NCBI GenBank assembly: GCA_019232985.1
Contig: JAFAMW010000048.1
Location: forward strand, 1 to 64,000
Direction of reading: 5' to 3'
Length of the DNA: 64,000 nt
DNA from: Roseateles sp.
GTDB taxonomy: Bacteria; Pseudomonadota; Gammaproteobacteria; Burkholderiales; Burkholderiaceae
Shown: piece by piece, positions 36,210 to 44,821 of the stretch
How the letters are laid out: every line of letters starts with the position of its first letter
How positions within the stretch are numbered: the stretch's first letter is position 1
Notes under the pieces: generated by a model
What the model was told of the DNA's origin: nothing
The model's database searches: none
What the model saw: the letters and a program-made list of their open reading frames with translations, nothing else
Made by a program: the position numbers and the translations under genes

Positions 36210-38247
36210 AAAAATTCTTATCGCGAACCGGGGTGAAATCGCCTGCCGCGTCATCGCGACGGCCCGCAGGATGGGCATCGCGACGGTCGCCGTCTATTCC
36301 GAAGCGGACAAGGACGCGCGCCACGTCGAGCTCGCCGACGAGGCCGTGCCGCTCGGCCCCGCGCCGTCGCGCGAGTCCTACCTCGTCGCCGACAAGATCA
36401 TCGCGGCCGCCAAGCAGACCGGCGCCGAGGCGATCCACCCGGGCTACGGCTTTCTGTCCGAGAACGAGGACTTCGCGCGCCGCGTCGAGGAGCAGGGCCT
36501 GGTCTTCATCGGCCCCAAGCATCACTCGATCGCCGCGATGGGCGACAAGATCGCGTCGAAGAAGCTCGCGAACGAAGCGCGCGTCAACACCATCCCGGGC
36601 CACAACGAGCCGATCCTGACGTCCGAGGCGGCCGTCGAGATCGCGCGCGGCATCGGCTACCCGGTCATGATCAAGGCGAGCGCGGGCGGCGGCGGCAAGG
36701 GCCTGCGCGTCGCGTTCAACGACAAGGACTGCTTCGAGGGCTTCACCTCCTGCCGCAACGAGGCGCGCAACAGCTTCGGCGACGACCGCGTGTTCATGGA
36801 AAAGTTCGTCGAGGAGCCGCGCCATATCGAGATCCAGGTGCTCGGCGACGCCCACGGCAAGGTCGTCTACCTGTGGGAGCGCGAGTGCTCGATCCAGCGC
36901 CGCCACCAGAAGGTCATCGAGGAAGCGCCGTCGCCCTTCATCAGCGAGGCGACGCGCCGCGCGATGGGCGAGCAGGCCGTCGCCCTCGCGAAGGCCGTCA
37001 AGTACCAGAGCGCGGGCACGGTCGAGTTCGTCGTCGGCAAGGACCAGGGCTTCTACTTCCTCGAGATGAACACGCGGCTGCAGGTCGAGCACCCGGTCAC
37101 CGAGTGCATCACCGGCCTCGACCTCGTCGAGCAGATGATCCGCGTCGCCGCGGGCGAACCGCTCGGCTTCGAACAGGCCGACATCCGGCGCGAGGGCTGG
37201 GCGATCGAGTGCCGGATCAACGCCGAGGACCCGCAGCGCAACTTCCTGCCGTCGACCGGTCGCCTCGTCAAATACCAGCCGCCGGCCGCGAGCATGGTCG
37301 CGGCCGATTCGGGTCGCTTCGGCGTGCGCGTCGACACGGGCGTCTACGAAGGCGGCGAGATCCCGATGTTCTACGACTCGATGATCGCCAAGCTGATCGT
37401 GCACGGCCGCGACCGTGCCGACGCGATCGCGAAGATGCGCGAGGCGCTCAACGGCTTCGTGATCCGCGGCGTCAGCAGCAACATCCCGTTCCAGTCGGCG
37501 CTGCTCGCCCACCCGGGCTTCCAGGCCGGCGACTTCAATACCGGCTTCATCGCCCAGCACTACGGCGGCGGCTTCAAGGCCGAGGACGTGCCGCACGACG
37601 ACCCCGACTTCCTGATCGCGCTCGCGGGCTTCATCCGCCGCAAGGCGCGCGAGCGCGAGGCTGGCATCAGCGGCCAGCTGCCGGGCCACGAGGTCAAGAT
37701 CGACAGCGACTACGTCGCCGTCGTCAACGAAGGCGGCGGCAAAGCCAGCCGCCACCCGATTCGCATCGTCGAGTACGCGGGCCACCTCGGCGAGGCGACG
37801 GTCCAGGTCGGGACCAAGAGCTACCAGATCGCGAGCCGCTCGCGGCTCAGCGACATCGTGCTGACCGGCACCGTCAACGGCTGCCCGTTCACCGCCCAGG
37901 CCGACCGCGGCACGCCGAAGAACCCGCTCGCCTACCGGATCCAGCACGCGGGCCGCACGGTCGTCGCGAACGTGCTGAGTCCGCGCGCGTCCGAGCTGCT
38001 CGCGCTGATGCCCTACAAGGCGCCGCCCGACACGAGCAAGATGCTGCTGTCGCCGATGCCGGGCCTGCTCGCCCAGGTCGTGGTCAGCGTCGGCCAGGCC
38101 GTCACGGCCGGCGAGCGCCTCGCCGTGATCGAGGCGATGAAGATGGAGAACATCCTCGTCGCCGAGCGCGACGGCGTCGTCGCCGCGATCGACGCGGGTG
38201 TCGGCGAGAGCCTCGCCGTCGACCAGCCGATCCTGAGGTTCGCATGA
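36202..38247 (+). CDS. pccA: Propionyl/acetyl-CoA carboxylase alpha subunit (biotin carboxylase + BCCP)
   Basis: 681 residues. Biotin carboxylase domain 1-450: [17 protein letters not shown], the Gly-rich ATP loop [32 protein letters not shown] and [15 protein letters not shown] linker/BT domain follows. The C-terminal biotinyl domain has EAMKMEN with Lys647 as the biotin site. It carboxylates biotin for PccB. The start is GTG 36202 with GGGAG upstream. The first codons (TTT AAA AAA ATT CTT) are AT-rich, unlike the rest of the gene, and repeat the peptide already encoded at 36078. Downstream it overlaps the VOC gene by 4 nt. Confidence 0.94.
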   Translation: MFKKILIANRGEIACRVIATARRMGIATVAVYSEADKDARHVELADEAVPLGPAPSRESYLVADKIIAAAKQTGAEAIHPGYGFLSENEDFARRVEEQGLVFIGPKHHSIAAMGDKIASKKLANEARVNTIPGHNEPILTSEAAVEIARGIGYPVMIKASAGGGGKGLRVAFNDKDCFEGFTSCRNEARNSFGDDRVFMEKFVEEPRHIEIQVLGDAHGKVVYLWERECSIQRRHQKVIEEAPSPFISEATRRAMGEQAVALAKAVKYQSAGTVEFVVGKDQGFYFLEMNTRLQVEHPVTECITGLDLVEQMIRVAAGEPLGFEQADIRREGWAIECRINAEDPQRNFLPSTGRLVKYQPPAASMVAADSGRFGVRVDTGVYEGGEIPMFYDSMIAKLIVHGRDRADAIAKMREALNGFVIRGVSSNIPFQSALLAHPGFQAGDFNTGFIAQHYGGGFKAEDVPHDDPDFLIALAGFIRRKAREREAGISGQLPGHEVKIDSDYVAVVNEGGGKASRHPIRIVEYAGHLGEATVQVGTKSYQIASRSRLSDIVLTGTVNGCPFTAQADRGTPKNPLAYRIQHAGRTVVANVLSPRASELLALMPYKAPPDTSKMLLSPMPGLLAQVVVSVGQAVTAGERLAVIEAMKMENILVAERDGVVAAIDAGVGESLAVDQPILRFA

Positions 38248-38711
38248 GCAGCGCCAAGCCCTACCGCATCCTCGGCATCCAGCAGATCGCGATCGGCGGC
38301 CCCGACAAGGCCGCGCTGCGCCGGCTCTGGGTCGACGTGCTCGGCCTGGCGGTGACCGGCAACTTCGTGTCCGAGCGCGAGAACGTCGACGAGGACATCT
38401 GCGCGATCGGCGCGGGCGCGCACAGGGTCGAGGTCGACCTGATGCAGCCGCTCGACCCGGACAAGAAGCCGGCCGTGCACGCGACGCCGCTCAACCATGT
38501 GGGCCTGTGGGTCGACGATCTGCCCAAGGCCGTCGCGTGGATGAGCGCGCACGGCGTGCGCTTCGCGCCGGGCGGGATCCGCAAGGGGGCGGCCGGCCAC
38601 GACATCTGCTTCATCCACCCGAAGAGCAATGACGAGTTTCCGATCGGCGGCGAAGGCGTGCTGATCGAGCTCGTGCAGGCGCCGCCCGAGGTGATCGCGG
38701 CGCTCGGCTGA
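38244..38711 (+). CDS. VOC-family protein, probable methylmalonyl-CoA epimerase
   Basis: 155 residues of the vicinal-oxygen-chelate fold: [11 protein letters not shown] with the first metal ligand position (Gln rather than the usual His), [18 protein letters not shown] in the second half and [10 protein letters not shown] with the C-terminal Glu ligand. Position right after pccA, in an operon with the mutase, makes epimerisation of (S)- to (R)-methylmalonyl-CoA its most likely job. A lactoylglutathione-lyase-like function is the alternative. ATG overlaps the pccA stop (ATGA). Confidence 0.75.
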   Translation: MSSAKPYRILGIQQIAIGGPDKAALRRLWVDVLGLAVTGNFVSERENVDEDICAIGAGAHRVEVDLMQPLDPDKKPAVHATPLNHVGLWVDDLPKAVAWMSAHGVRFAPGGIRKGAAGHDICFIHPKSNDEFPIGGEGVLIELVQAPPEVIAALG

Positions 38712-38772
38712 TGCGGGTTTGCGCAGGGGGCTTGGGCGAACGCCCGCCATCGCGTAAGGTCGGGGGTCCGCC

Positions 38773-40524
38773 TTGCCGAGTCCCGATGTAGTGAAGCCGT
38801 CGTACCGCCTCCGTGTCCTGTCCCTGACCGTCGCCTGCGCGGTCGTCGTCTCGAACCCCGCGGCGCAAGCCGCCTCGCCGCCGCCGGTGCCCGGCGAGCA
38901 CGGCATGGTCGTCACGGCCCAGCACCTCGCGAGCGAGGTCGGCGTCGACGTGCTGCGCCGCGGCGGCAACGCGGTCGACGCGGCCGTCGCCGTGGCCTAC
39001 GCGCTCGCCGTCGTCTACCCGGCCGCCGGCAACCTCGGCGGTGGCGGCTTCATGACCGTGCAGATGGCCGACGGGCGCAAGACCTTCATCGACTTCCGCG
39101 AGAAGGCGCCGCTCGCGGCCAAGGCCGACATGTACCTCGACGCGAGCGGCGCGCTGCGGCCGCACGCGAGCACGAGCGGCCAGCTCGCGGCCGGCGTGCC
39201 GGGCACGGTGGCCGGGCTCGAGCTCGCGCGCGAGCGCTACGGCAGCCAGCCGCGCGCGGCGCTCGTCGCGCCGGCGATCCAGCTCGCCGACGCGGGCTTC
39301 GTGCTCGACCCCGGCGACGTCGCCATGCTGCACGCGGCGACCGCGGTGTTCCGCCGCGACCCGGTGCTCGCGCCGATCTTCCTGAACCACGGCCGGCCCT
39401 TCGAGGCCGGCGAGCGCCTCGTCCAGAAGGACCTCGCGCGCACGCTCGAGCGCATCGCCGCGCAGGGCGCCGACGGCTTCTACAAGGGGCCGGTCGGCGC
39501 CGCCATCGCCGCGTCGAGCCACGCCGGCGGCGGCATCATCACCCAGGCCGACCTCGACCAGTACCGCGCCGTCGAGCGCGCGCCGATCGAGTGCGACTAC
39601 CGCGGCCTGCACATCGTGTCGGCGCCGCCGCCGAGCTCGGGCGGCATCGTGCTGTGCGAGATGCTCAACATCCTCGAGGGCTACCCGCTCGGCAGGATGG
39701 GCTGGCATTCGGCCGCGGCGATGCAGGTCCAGATCGAGGCGATGCGCCACGCCTACGCCGACCGCAACAACTACCTCGGCGACCCCGACTTCGTCACGAA
39801 CCCGCTGCAGCGCCTGCTCGACAAGGGCTACGCGGCGAAGGTCCGCGCGACGATCCGCCCCGACCGCGCGGCCACCGCCGAGGAGCTGCGCCCGGGCGCG
39901 CCGCAGCACGAGGGCACGAACACCACGCATTACTCGATCGTCGACCGCTGGGGCAACGCGGTCGCCGTGACCTATACGCTCAACCAATGGTTCGGCGCGG
40001 GCGTGATGGCGGCAGGCACCGGCGTGCTGCTCAACGACGAGATGGACGACTTCACGACCAAGCTCGGCGCGCCGAACCTGTTCGGCCTCGTCCAGGGCGA
40101 GGCCAACGCGATCGCGCCGGGCAAGCGGCCGCTGAGCTCGATGAGCCCGACCATCGTCACGCGCGCGGGCCGGCCGCTGCTCGTGCTCGGCACGCCCGGC
40201 GGCAGCCGCATCATCACGGCGACGCTGCTCACGCTGATCAACGTCGTCGACTACGGCATGGACGTCCAGGCCGCCGTCGACGCGCCGCGCTTCCACCAGC
40301 AGTGGCGGCCCGAGGCGACCGAGCTCGAGCCCTTCGCGCTGAGCGCCGACACGCGCCGCATGCTCGAGGGCTGGGGCCAGCAGTTCGTCGAGGCCGAGCC
40401 GCGCAACCATGTCGCGGCGATCCTCGTCGGCGCGCCGGCGCTCGGCGCGAAGCCGGTCGGCAAGGCCCTGTACTACGGCGCAAACGACCCGCGCCGCGGC
40501 ACCGGGCTCGCGCTCGGCTATTGA
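38773..40524 (+). CDS. ggt: Gamma-glutamyltransferase
   Basis: 583 residues, N-terminal nucleophile hydrolase. A signal peptide is present (LRVLSLTVACAVVVSNPAAQA). Autocleavage should occur before Thr384 in NTTHYSIVD, which then becomes the catalytic N-terminal Thr of the small subunit. GNLGGGGFMTV, APPPSSGGIVL and GKRPLSSMSPTIV are family landmarks. It cleaves and transfers the gamma-glutamyl group of glutathione in the periplasm. The start is uncertain: TTG 38773 or GTG 38791; both precede the signal peptide. A 61-bp gap separates it from the VOC gene, so it may have its own promoter. Confidence 0.93.
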   Translation: MPSPDVVKPSYRLRVLSLTVACAVVVSNPAAQAASPPPVPGEHGMVVTAQHLASEVGVDVLRRGGNAVDAAVAVAYALAVVYPAAGNLGGGGFMTVQMADGRKTFIDFREKAPLAAKADMYLDASGALRPHASTSGQLAAGVPGTVAGLELARERYGSQPRAALVAPAIQLADAGFVLDPGDVAMLHAATAVFRRDPVLAPIFLNHGRPFEAGERLVQKDLARTLERIAAQGADGFYKGPVGAAIAASSHAGGGIITQADLDQYRAVERAPIECDYRGLHIVSAPPPSSGGIVLCEMLNILEGYPLGRMGWHSAAAMQVQIEAMRHAYADRNNYLGDPDFVTNPLQRLLDKGYAAKVRATIRPDRAATAEELRPGAPQHEGTNTTHYSIVDRWGNAVAVTYTLNQWFGAGVMAAGTGVLLNDEMDDFTTKLGAPNLFGLVQGEANAIAPGKRPLSSMSPTIVTRAGRPLLVLGTPGGSRIITATLLTLINVVDYGMDVQAAVDAPRFHQQWRPEATELEPFALSADTRRMLEGWGQQFVEAEPRNHVAAILVGAPALGAKPVGKALYYGANDPRRGTGLALGY

Positions 40525-40534
40525 GCCGCGCCGC

Positions 40535-43411
40535 TCAGGGCAGCACGAGCGGGAAGTCCATGCCGGTCGAGCTCACGACCGGGAACTGTTCGACCGTGTG
40601 ATAGCGCTTCGACAGCTCGGGCAGCGCGGCCTCGACGTAGGCCATCAGCTTGAGCGCCGTGACGTCGCCGGCGCCGGCCGTCGCGGCCTTGCCGCCGAGG
40701 CCTTCGAGCAGCGTGTACGTGAACACGCCGTGGCCGAGCGTCTGCAGCTCGCTCGCCTCCTGGTCCTTGTCGGTCGCGGCGATCAGGTGCGTGCCGGTCG
40801 CGCGCGACAGCTGGGCGAGCAGGCGGCGCTCCTCGAGGCCGCGGAAGCTCGCGAGCGCGGCGCCCGACTTGCACGCGTCGATCAGCACGACGACCTTGCG
40901 CGCGGGCATCGCCTTGATCGCCGCGGCGAGCTCGCGCGAGGACAGGCCCTCGCGGCGCAGCTGCGCGTCGACCTCGGGCTCGGTCACTTCCCAGGGCACG
41001 AAGAACCAGTCGTCGCCGATCGTTTCGCCGTGGCCGGCGAGATAGACGACCACGACGTCGTCGGGCCGCGTCGCGCCGAAGTCGTGCAGCTTCGCGAGGA
41101 TGCCGGCGCGCGTCGCCGCCGCGTCGTAGAGCTCGTCGACTTCGACGTCGGCGAACAGCTTGCCGCCGAGCGCGCGGAAGATCGCCGCGACGCTGCGCGC
41201 GTCGGGCACCGAGAAGCGCAGGTTGAACTGGCTGTTGCGGTACTCGTTGAGGCCGACCGCGAGCACGTGCAGGCGCGGCCGGCCCGGGCGCGCCGGCGCC
41301 TGCAGCTCGAGCGCGACCGGCGCCGACGCGGTGCGGTCGCGCGCGAGCGCCACCGCCTCGATGGCGTTGGTCCCGCCCTCGAGCGGCAGGTCGAAGCGCA
41401 GCAGCGCCGAGCCTTTCGCGACCTCGGGCATCGCGGTCTGCACGACCTTGCCGTTGCGCAGCAGGCGCACCTCGGCAATGCCGCCGCCGCGGTCGACCAC
41501 GTCGAGCGCGACGGCGACGCTGTCGGCGTCGACGCGGCCGCCGCTGTGCGGGCTCAGGAACTGCACGCTCGGCGGCAGCGCGAGGCCCGCGCGCAGGTCG
41601 GGCAGCGGGCGGCGCTGCGGCGCGTCGCCGATCGCGCTGATCGCGCCGAGCGGGTCGAAATAGCGTTCGGCGAAGCGCGCGAGCGGCAGGAACTCGGCAG
41701 CCACGTCGGCGCCGCGGTCGAGCTGCCAGCCGACACGCTGCTCGCCGCCGCCGCCGGCCGCGTAGCGGCCGTCGGGCGTCCACAGGGCCCAGCCGGCGTC
41801 GTCCGCTGCCGCATAGAACGCGAGCGTCTCGGCGCCGTCGTCGCGCCGGAACCAGCGCAGCGTGCCGTCGCCGAAGCCCGCGACGACCCAGCGGCCGTCG
41901 GCGCTCAGCTGCACGGCGAAGCAGGGCGCGGGCACCGCGACGTCCCACAGCGGCCGGCCGTCGGCCGCGTACAGGCGCAGCCGGTGATTGGTGCCGAGCG
42001 CGAACGCGCGACCCGCCGGGTCGCGGCCGAGCGCGAGCGAGACCTCGCCGGGGCCGAGCGGCAGCGGCCGGCCCGCGAGCCGCGGCTGCGCGCTGTCCTG
42101 CCAGTCGCGCACGTCGATCGCGGCGGCGGCGGCCGGCTCGGGCGCGAGCGGCGCGGCCGCGCGCCAGGTCGGGCCGCCGAGGTCGAAGTCGCGCAGCGCG
42201 GCGCCGCCGAAGCGCGTCGCGAAGCGCAGCTCGCGAGCATCGGCCGACACGCGCAGGCTGCTGGGCCCGAGCGCGGACGGCAGGCGGAAGTCGGCGCGCG
42301 CCGACGCCCGCGCCGGCCCGCCGACGACGCCCCAGCTCGCGTCGCCCGACGCGTACAGGGGCGCCGGCCCCGCCGCCGCCAGCAGCGCCGTGATCGAGTC
42401 GCTCGCCGCGGGGACCTGGCTGAGCTGGTGCGCGGCGCCGTCCCAGCGCAGCACCGGGTGCCGGCCCGGCGCGCTGCGCCAGCTGCCGCCGGCGTAGAGC
42501 GCGGCGCCGTCGTGCGACCAGGCGACGCAGGGCAGCGCGCCACCGGCCGGCGCGCTCGCGTCCCACTGCGGCGTCAGCGCGTCGCCCCCTCGTACGCCAA
42601 GCACGCCGACCCGCGCGGCGTCGGCGAAGCCGACCGCGAGGCTCGCGCCGTCGGGCGCGAATGCGAGGCCATGGGGTTTGCCGCCGACCACGAGCTGCGC
42701 GATCCGCCACAGGCTCGCGCCGCGCAGCGCGTAGACGCGCAGCCGGCCGTCGTAGGCGCTCGTGAGCAGGCGCGTGCCGTCGGGCGCGAACGCGAGGCCG
42801 TAGGCCGGCGCGCCGCCGTAGGCCGCGTCGGCGCCGACCTCGCGCGCGCTACGCCAGCCATCGCTGCTCGCGTACAGGCGCAGGCCCTGGCCGCCCCACA
42901 GCAGCACGGCGAGCAGGTGGCCGTCGGGCGAGAAGGCCAGCGCGTCGATCACGTTGGGCAGGCCCGCGATGCGGCCGCGCAGCGTCGCGTCGCCGGCGTC
43001 GAACAGATAGACCTCGTTGTCGGCCGACCAGCCGGCGACGGCCGCGACGCCCGCGTCGGGGCTCAGCGCGGCCGCGTAGAGCTTGCCCTCGTTGTCGGCG
43101 CCAATCGGCGGGCGCAGCACGCGCAGCAGCTGCTGGTCGGCGATGCGCCACAGCCGCGCGGTCTTGTCCTCGGACGCCGTCAGCAAGACCCGGCCCTGCG
43201 CGTCGCTCGCGAGCGCGCGGATCGCCGCGATATGCGTCCCTGCCTCGACGCGCAGCAGCGGCGCGTCGGCCGGGTCGGCGTCGGCCGTGAGGGCAGCGGG
43301 CGCGGGCGCCGCGGCGGCTGCCGCCGTGCCCGCGGGTGCCGCCGAGGCGGCCCATGCCGCCACCGCCAGCACGATGCAGACGCCGAGCCGGCGGGCGCGC
43401 GAGCGCTTCAT
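40535..43411 (-). CDS. WD40 beta-propeller protein with C-terminal caspase-like (C14) peptidase domain
   Basis: 958 residues with a Sec signal peptide (RLGVCIVLAVAAWAASAAPAG). A WD40-type propeller occupies about 50-600 (LLTASEDKTARLWR, LAFSPDGHLLAV, LAFAPDGTRLLTS). An Ig-like segment at about 625-715 follows, then a metacaspase-type domain with His794 (YLAGHGET) and Cys847 (LIDACKSG) as the dyad. Such proteases usually cut after basic residues. Export would place it in the periplasm, unusual for a caspase-like enzyme. The OmpA/TPR lipoprotein gene ends 7 bp upstream on the same strand, so the two are an operon. Biological role unknown. Confidence 0.88.
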   Translation of the reverse strand: MKRSRARRLGVCIVLAVAAWAASAAPAGTAAAAAAPAPAALTADADPADAPLLRVEAGTHIAAIRALASDAQGRVLLTASEDKTARLWRIADQQLLRVLRPPIGADNEGKLYAAALSPDAGVAAVAGWSADNEVYLFDAGDATLRGRIAGLPNVIDALAFSPDGHLLAVLLWGGQGLRLYASSDGWRSAREVGADAAYGGAPAYGLAFAPDGTRLLTSAYDGRLRVYALRGASLWRIAQLVVGGKPHGLAFAPDGASLAVGFADAARVGVLGVRGGDALTPQWDASAPAGGALPCVAWSHDGAALYAGGSWRSAPGRHPVLRWDGAAHQLSQVPAASDSITALLAAAGPAPLYASGDASWGVVGGPARASARADFRLPSALGPSSLRVSADARELRFATRFGGAALRDFDLGGPTWRAAAPLAPEPAAAAAIDVRDWQDSAQPRLAGRPLPLGPGEVSLALGRDPAGRAFALGTNHRLRLYAADGRPLWDVAVPAPCFAVQLSADGRWVVAGFGDGTLRWFRRDDGAETLAFYAAADDAGWALWTPDGRYAAGGGGEQRVGWQLDRGADVAAEFLPLARFAERYFDPLGAISAIGDAPQRRPLPDLRAGLALPPSVQFLSPHSGGRVDADSVAVALDVVDRGGGIAEVRLLRNGKVVQTAMPEVAKGSALLRFDLPLEGGTNAIEAVALARDRTASAPVALELQAPARPGRPRLHVLAVGLNEYRNSQFNLRFSVPDARSVAAIFRALGGKLFADVEVDELYDAAATRAGILAKLHDFGATRPDDVVVVYLAGHGETIGDDWFFVPWEVTEPEVDAQLRREGLSSRELAAAIKAMPARKVVVLIDACKSGAALASFRGLEERRLLAQLSRATGTHLIAATDKDQEASELQTLGHGVFTYTLLEGLGGKAATAGAGDVTALKLMAYVEAALPELSKRYHTVEQFPVVSSTGMDFPLVLP

Positions 43412-43418
43412 CGCGACC

Positions 43419-44723
43419 CTAGCCGCCGCAGGCCAGCAGCTTGAGCTCGACGCGGCGGTCGAGCTGGTCCGACGCGTCATCGCGGCCCGTGCCGACGAGG
43501 TTCGCGCGCGTGCCGTAGCCGACCGCGAGCGTGCGCTGCGCGAGGTCCGGCGCCGCGTCGACGAGGCGCTGGCGCACGTACTCGGCGCGCGCGGCCGACA
43601 GGCGCTCGTTGACGGCTTCGGGGCCGCCGCGGCTCGCGTGGCCGCCGACCTCGACGCAGGACTGCGTCGCCGCGAGGCGCTGCGCGATCAGCTTGAGCCA
43701 CAGCTGGTTGGGCATGCCGCGCGCGCCGTCGGCCGGCAGCGCCGTCGCGCCGGTCGCGAAGGTGAACTGCATCGCGAGCTGGTGCTGCGCGATGCCGAAG
43801 TCGACGAGCTTCGCGAAGCTCTGCGCCGTGGCGTCGCGCCGGCCGAGCTTCCAGTTGCTCAGGTAGGCGCCGGTCAGCACGCGCAGCTGCGGCTCGGCGC
43901 CCATCTCGCCGGCCTTCGTGAACAGCGTCAGCGCGACCGCGTACTGGCGGTTGTTGTAGGCGCGGATCGCCTCGTTGACGATGCTGGCGGCGACGAGGCC
44001 CTCGACGTAGCTCGGCTGGATCGCGTCGCCGGGCCTGGACGCCTGGCAGGTCTTCACATAGCCCTCGGTGACCGGGTCGCGCGTCCAGGCGGGCGCGTCG
44101 GCGAAGAACGGCGGCGGGCTCGCGTCGACGTGCTCCATGCTCGAGCGCGCGACGGCCTTGGACACGAGCTTGCCCGACTTGAGGTCGACCATGACCAGGC
44201 AGAAGCGGTACGCCGCGCGCTCGCCCTCGGTCTTGCCCTCCTGGTCGATCGGCGTGAAGGTGCCGACGATCAGCAGCGGCGACTGCGCGAGGTTCGCGGC
44301 GTTGAAGGGCTGGACCTCGAACAGCGGGTAATGCGCGCGCGCGAGCTCGACGATGCGCGTCTCCATCGCCTGTGTCGCCCTGGTCTGCATGCGCGTGACG
44401 CCGTCGACGAGCGGGTCGACGAGCACGACATGGCGCTGGCGCGCCTCGGCCGCGCCGAACTGCGCCTTGGAGAACAGCGCGTTCGCCGCGCCGAGCACGG
44501 CCTCGGCGTGCGGCTGGGTCGGCGGCGGCGGTGGGGGCGGCGGCGCGGACGGGGCCGGTAGCGGCGCCGGCGGGGCAGGCGGCGGCGCTTCGACGGCGGG
44601 CGCCGGCGCGCTCGCGGCCGCGGGCGGCACGGGCGCAGGCGGCGGCGCCGTCTGGCAGGCCGCCAAGGCCAGGCACATCGCAAGCAGGGCGCCGCCTGCG
44701 CCCGTCGAACCGTACCGTCGCAT
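43419..44723 (-). CDS. OmpA-family lipoprotein with TPR-like region
   Basis: 434 residues. A lipobox LALAACQT puts a lipidated Cys near residue 23. A Pro/Ala-rich linker (about 25-70) follows, then a globular region (PLLIVGTFTPIDQEGKTEGE, DLKSGKLVSKAVARS) and TPR-like helices (NEAIRAYNNRQYAVALTLFTKAGEMGA). The C-terminal OmpA-like peptidoglycan-binding domain has GHASRGGPEAVNERLSAARA and LDRRVELKLL. It should anchor in the outer membrane and bind cell wall. Pairing with the exported WD40-caspase suggests that it tethers or regulates that protease. ATG 44723; a GTG lies one codon upstream. Confidence 0.85.
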   Translation of the reverse strand: MRRYGSTGAGGALLAMCLALAACQTAPPPAPVPPAAASAPAPAVEAPPPAPPAPLPAPSAPPPPPPPPTQPHAEAVLGAANALFSKAQFGAAEARQRHVVLVDPLVDGVTRMQTRATQAMETRIVELARAHYPLFEVQPFNAANLAQSPLLIVGTFTPIDQEGKTEGERAAYRFCLVMVDLKSGKLVSKAVARSSMEHVDASPPPFFADAPAWTRDPVTEGYVKTCQASRPGDAIQPSYVEGLVAASIVNEAIRAYNNRQYAVALTLFTKAGEMGAEPQLRVLTGAYLSNWKLGRRDATAQSFAKLVDFGIAQHQLAMQFTFATGATALPADGARGMPNQLWLKLIAQRLAATQSCVEVGGHASRGGPEAVNERLSAARAEYVRQRLVDAAPDLAQRTLAVGYGTRANLVGTGRDDASDQLDRRVELKLLACGG

Positions 44724-44821
44724 CACGCCACTCCCCCTCGAAGGCCGTCGCGCTTTATAGCCTGGTTGGCGTCAGGGGCATAGCACGACCCTCGCCCGGC
44801 CGCAGGTATTCGGCGCGGCCC

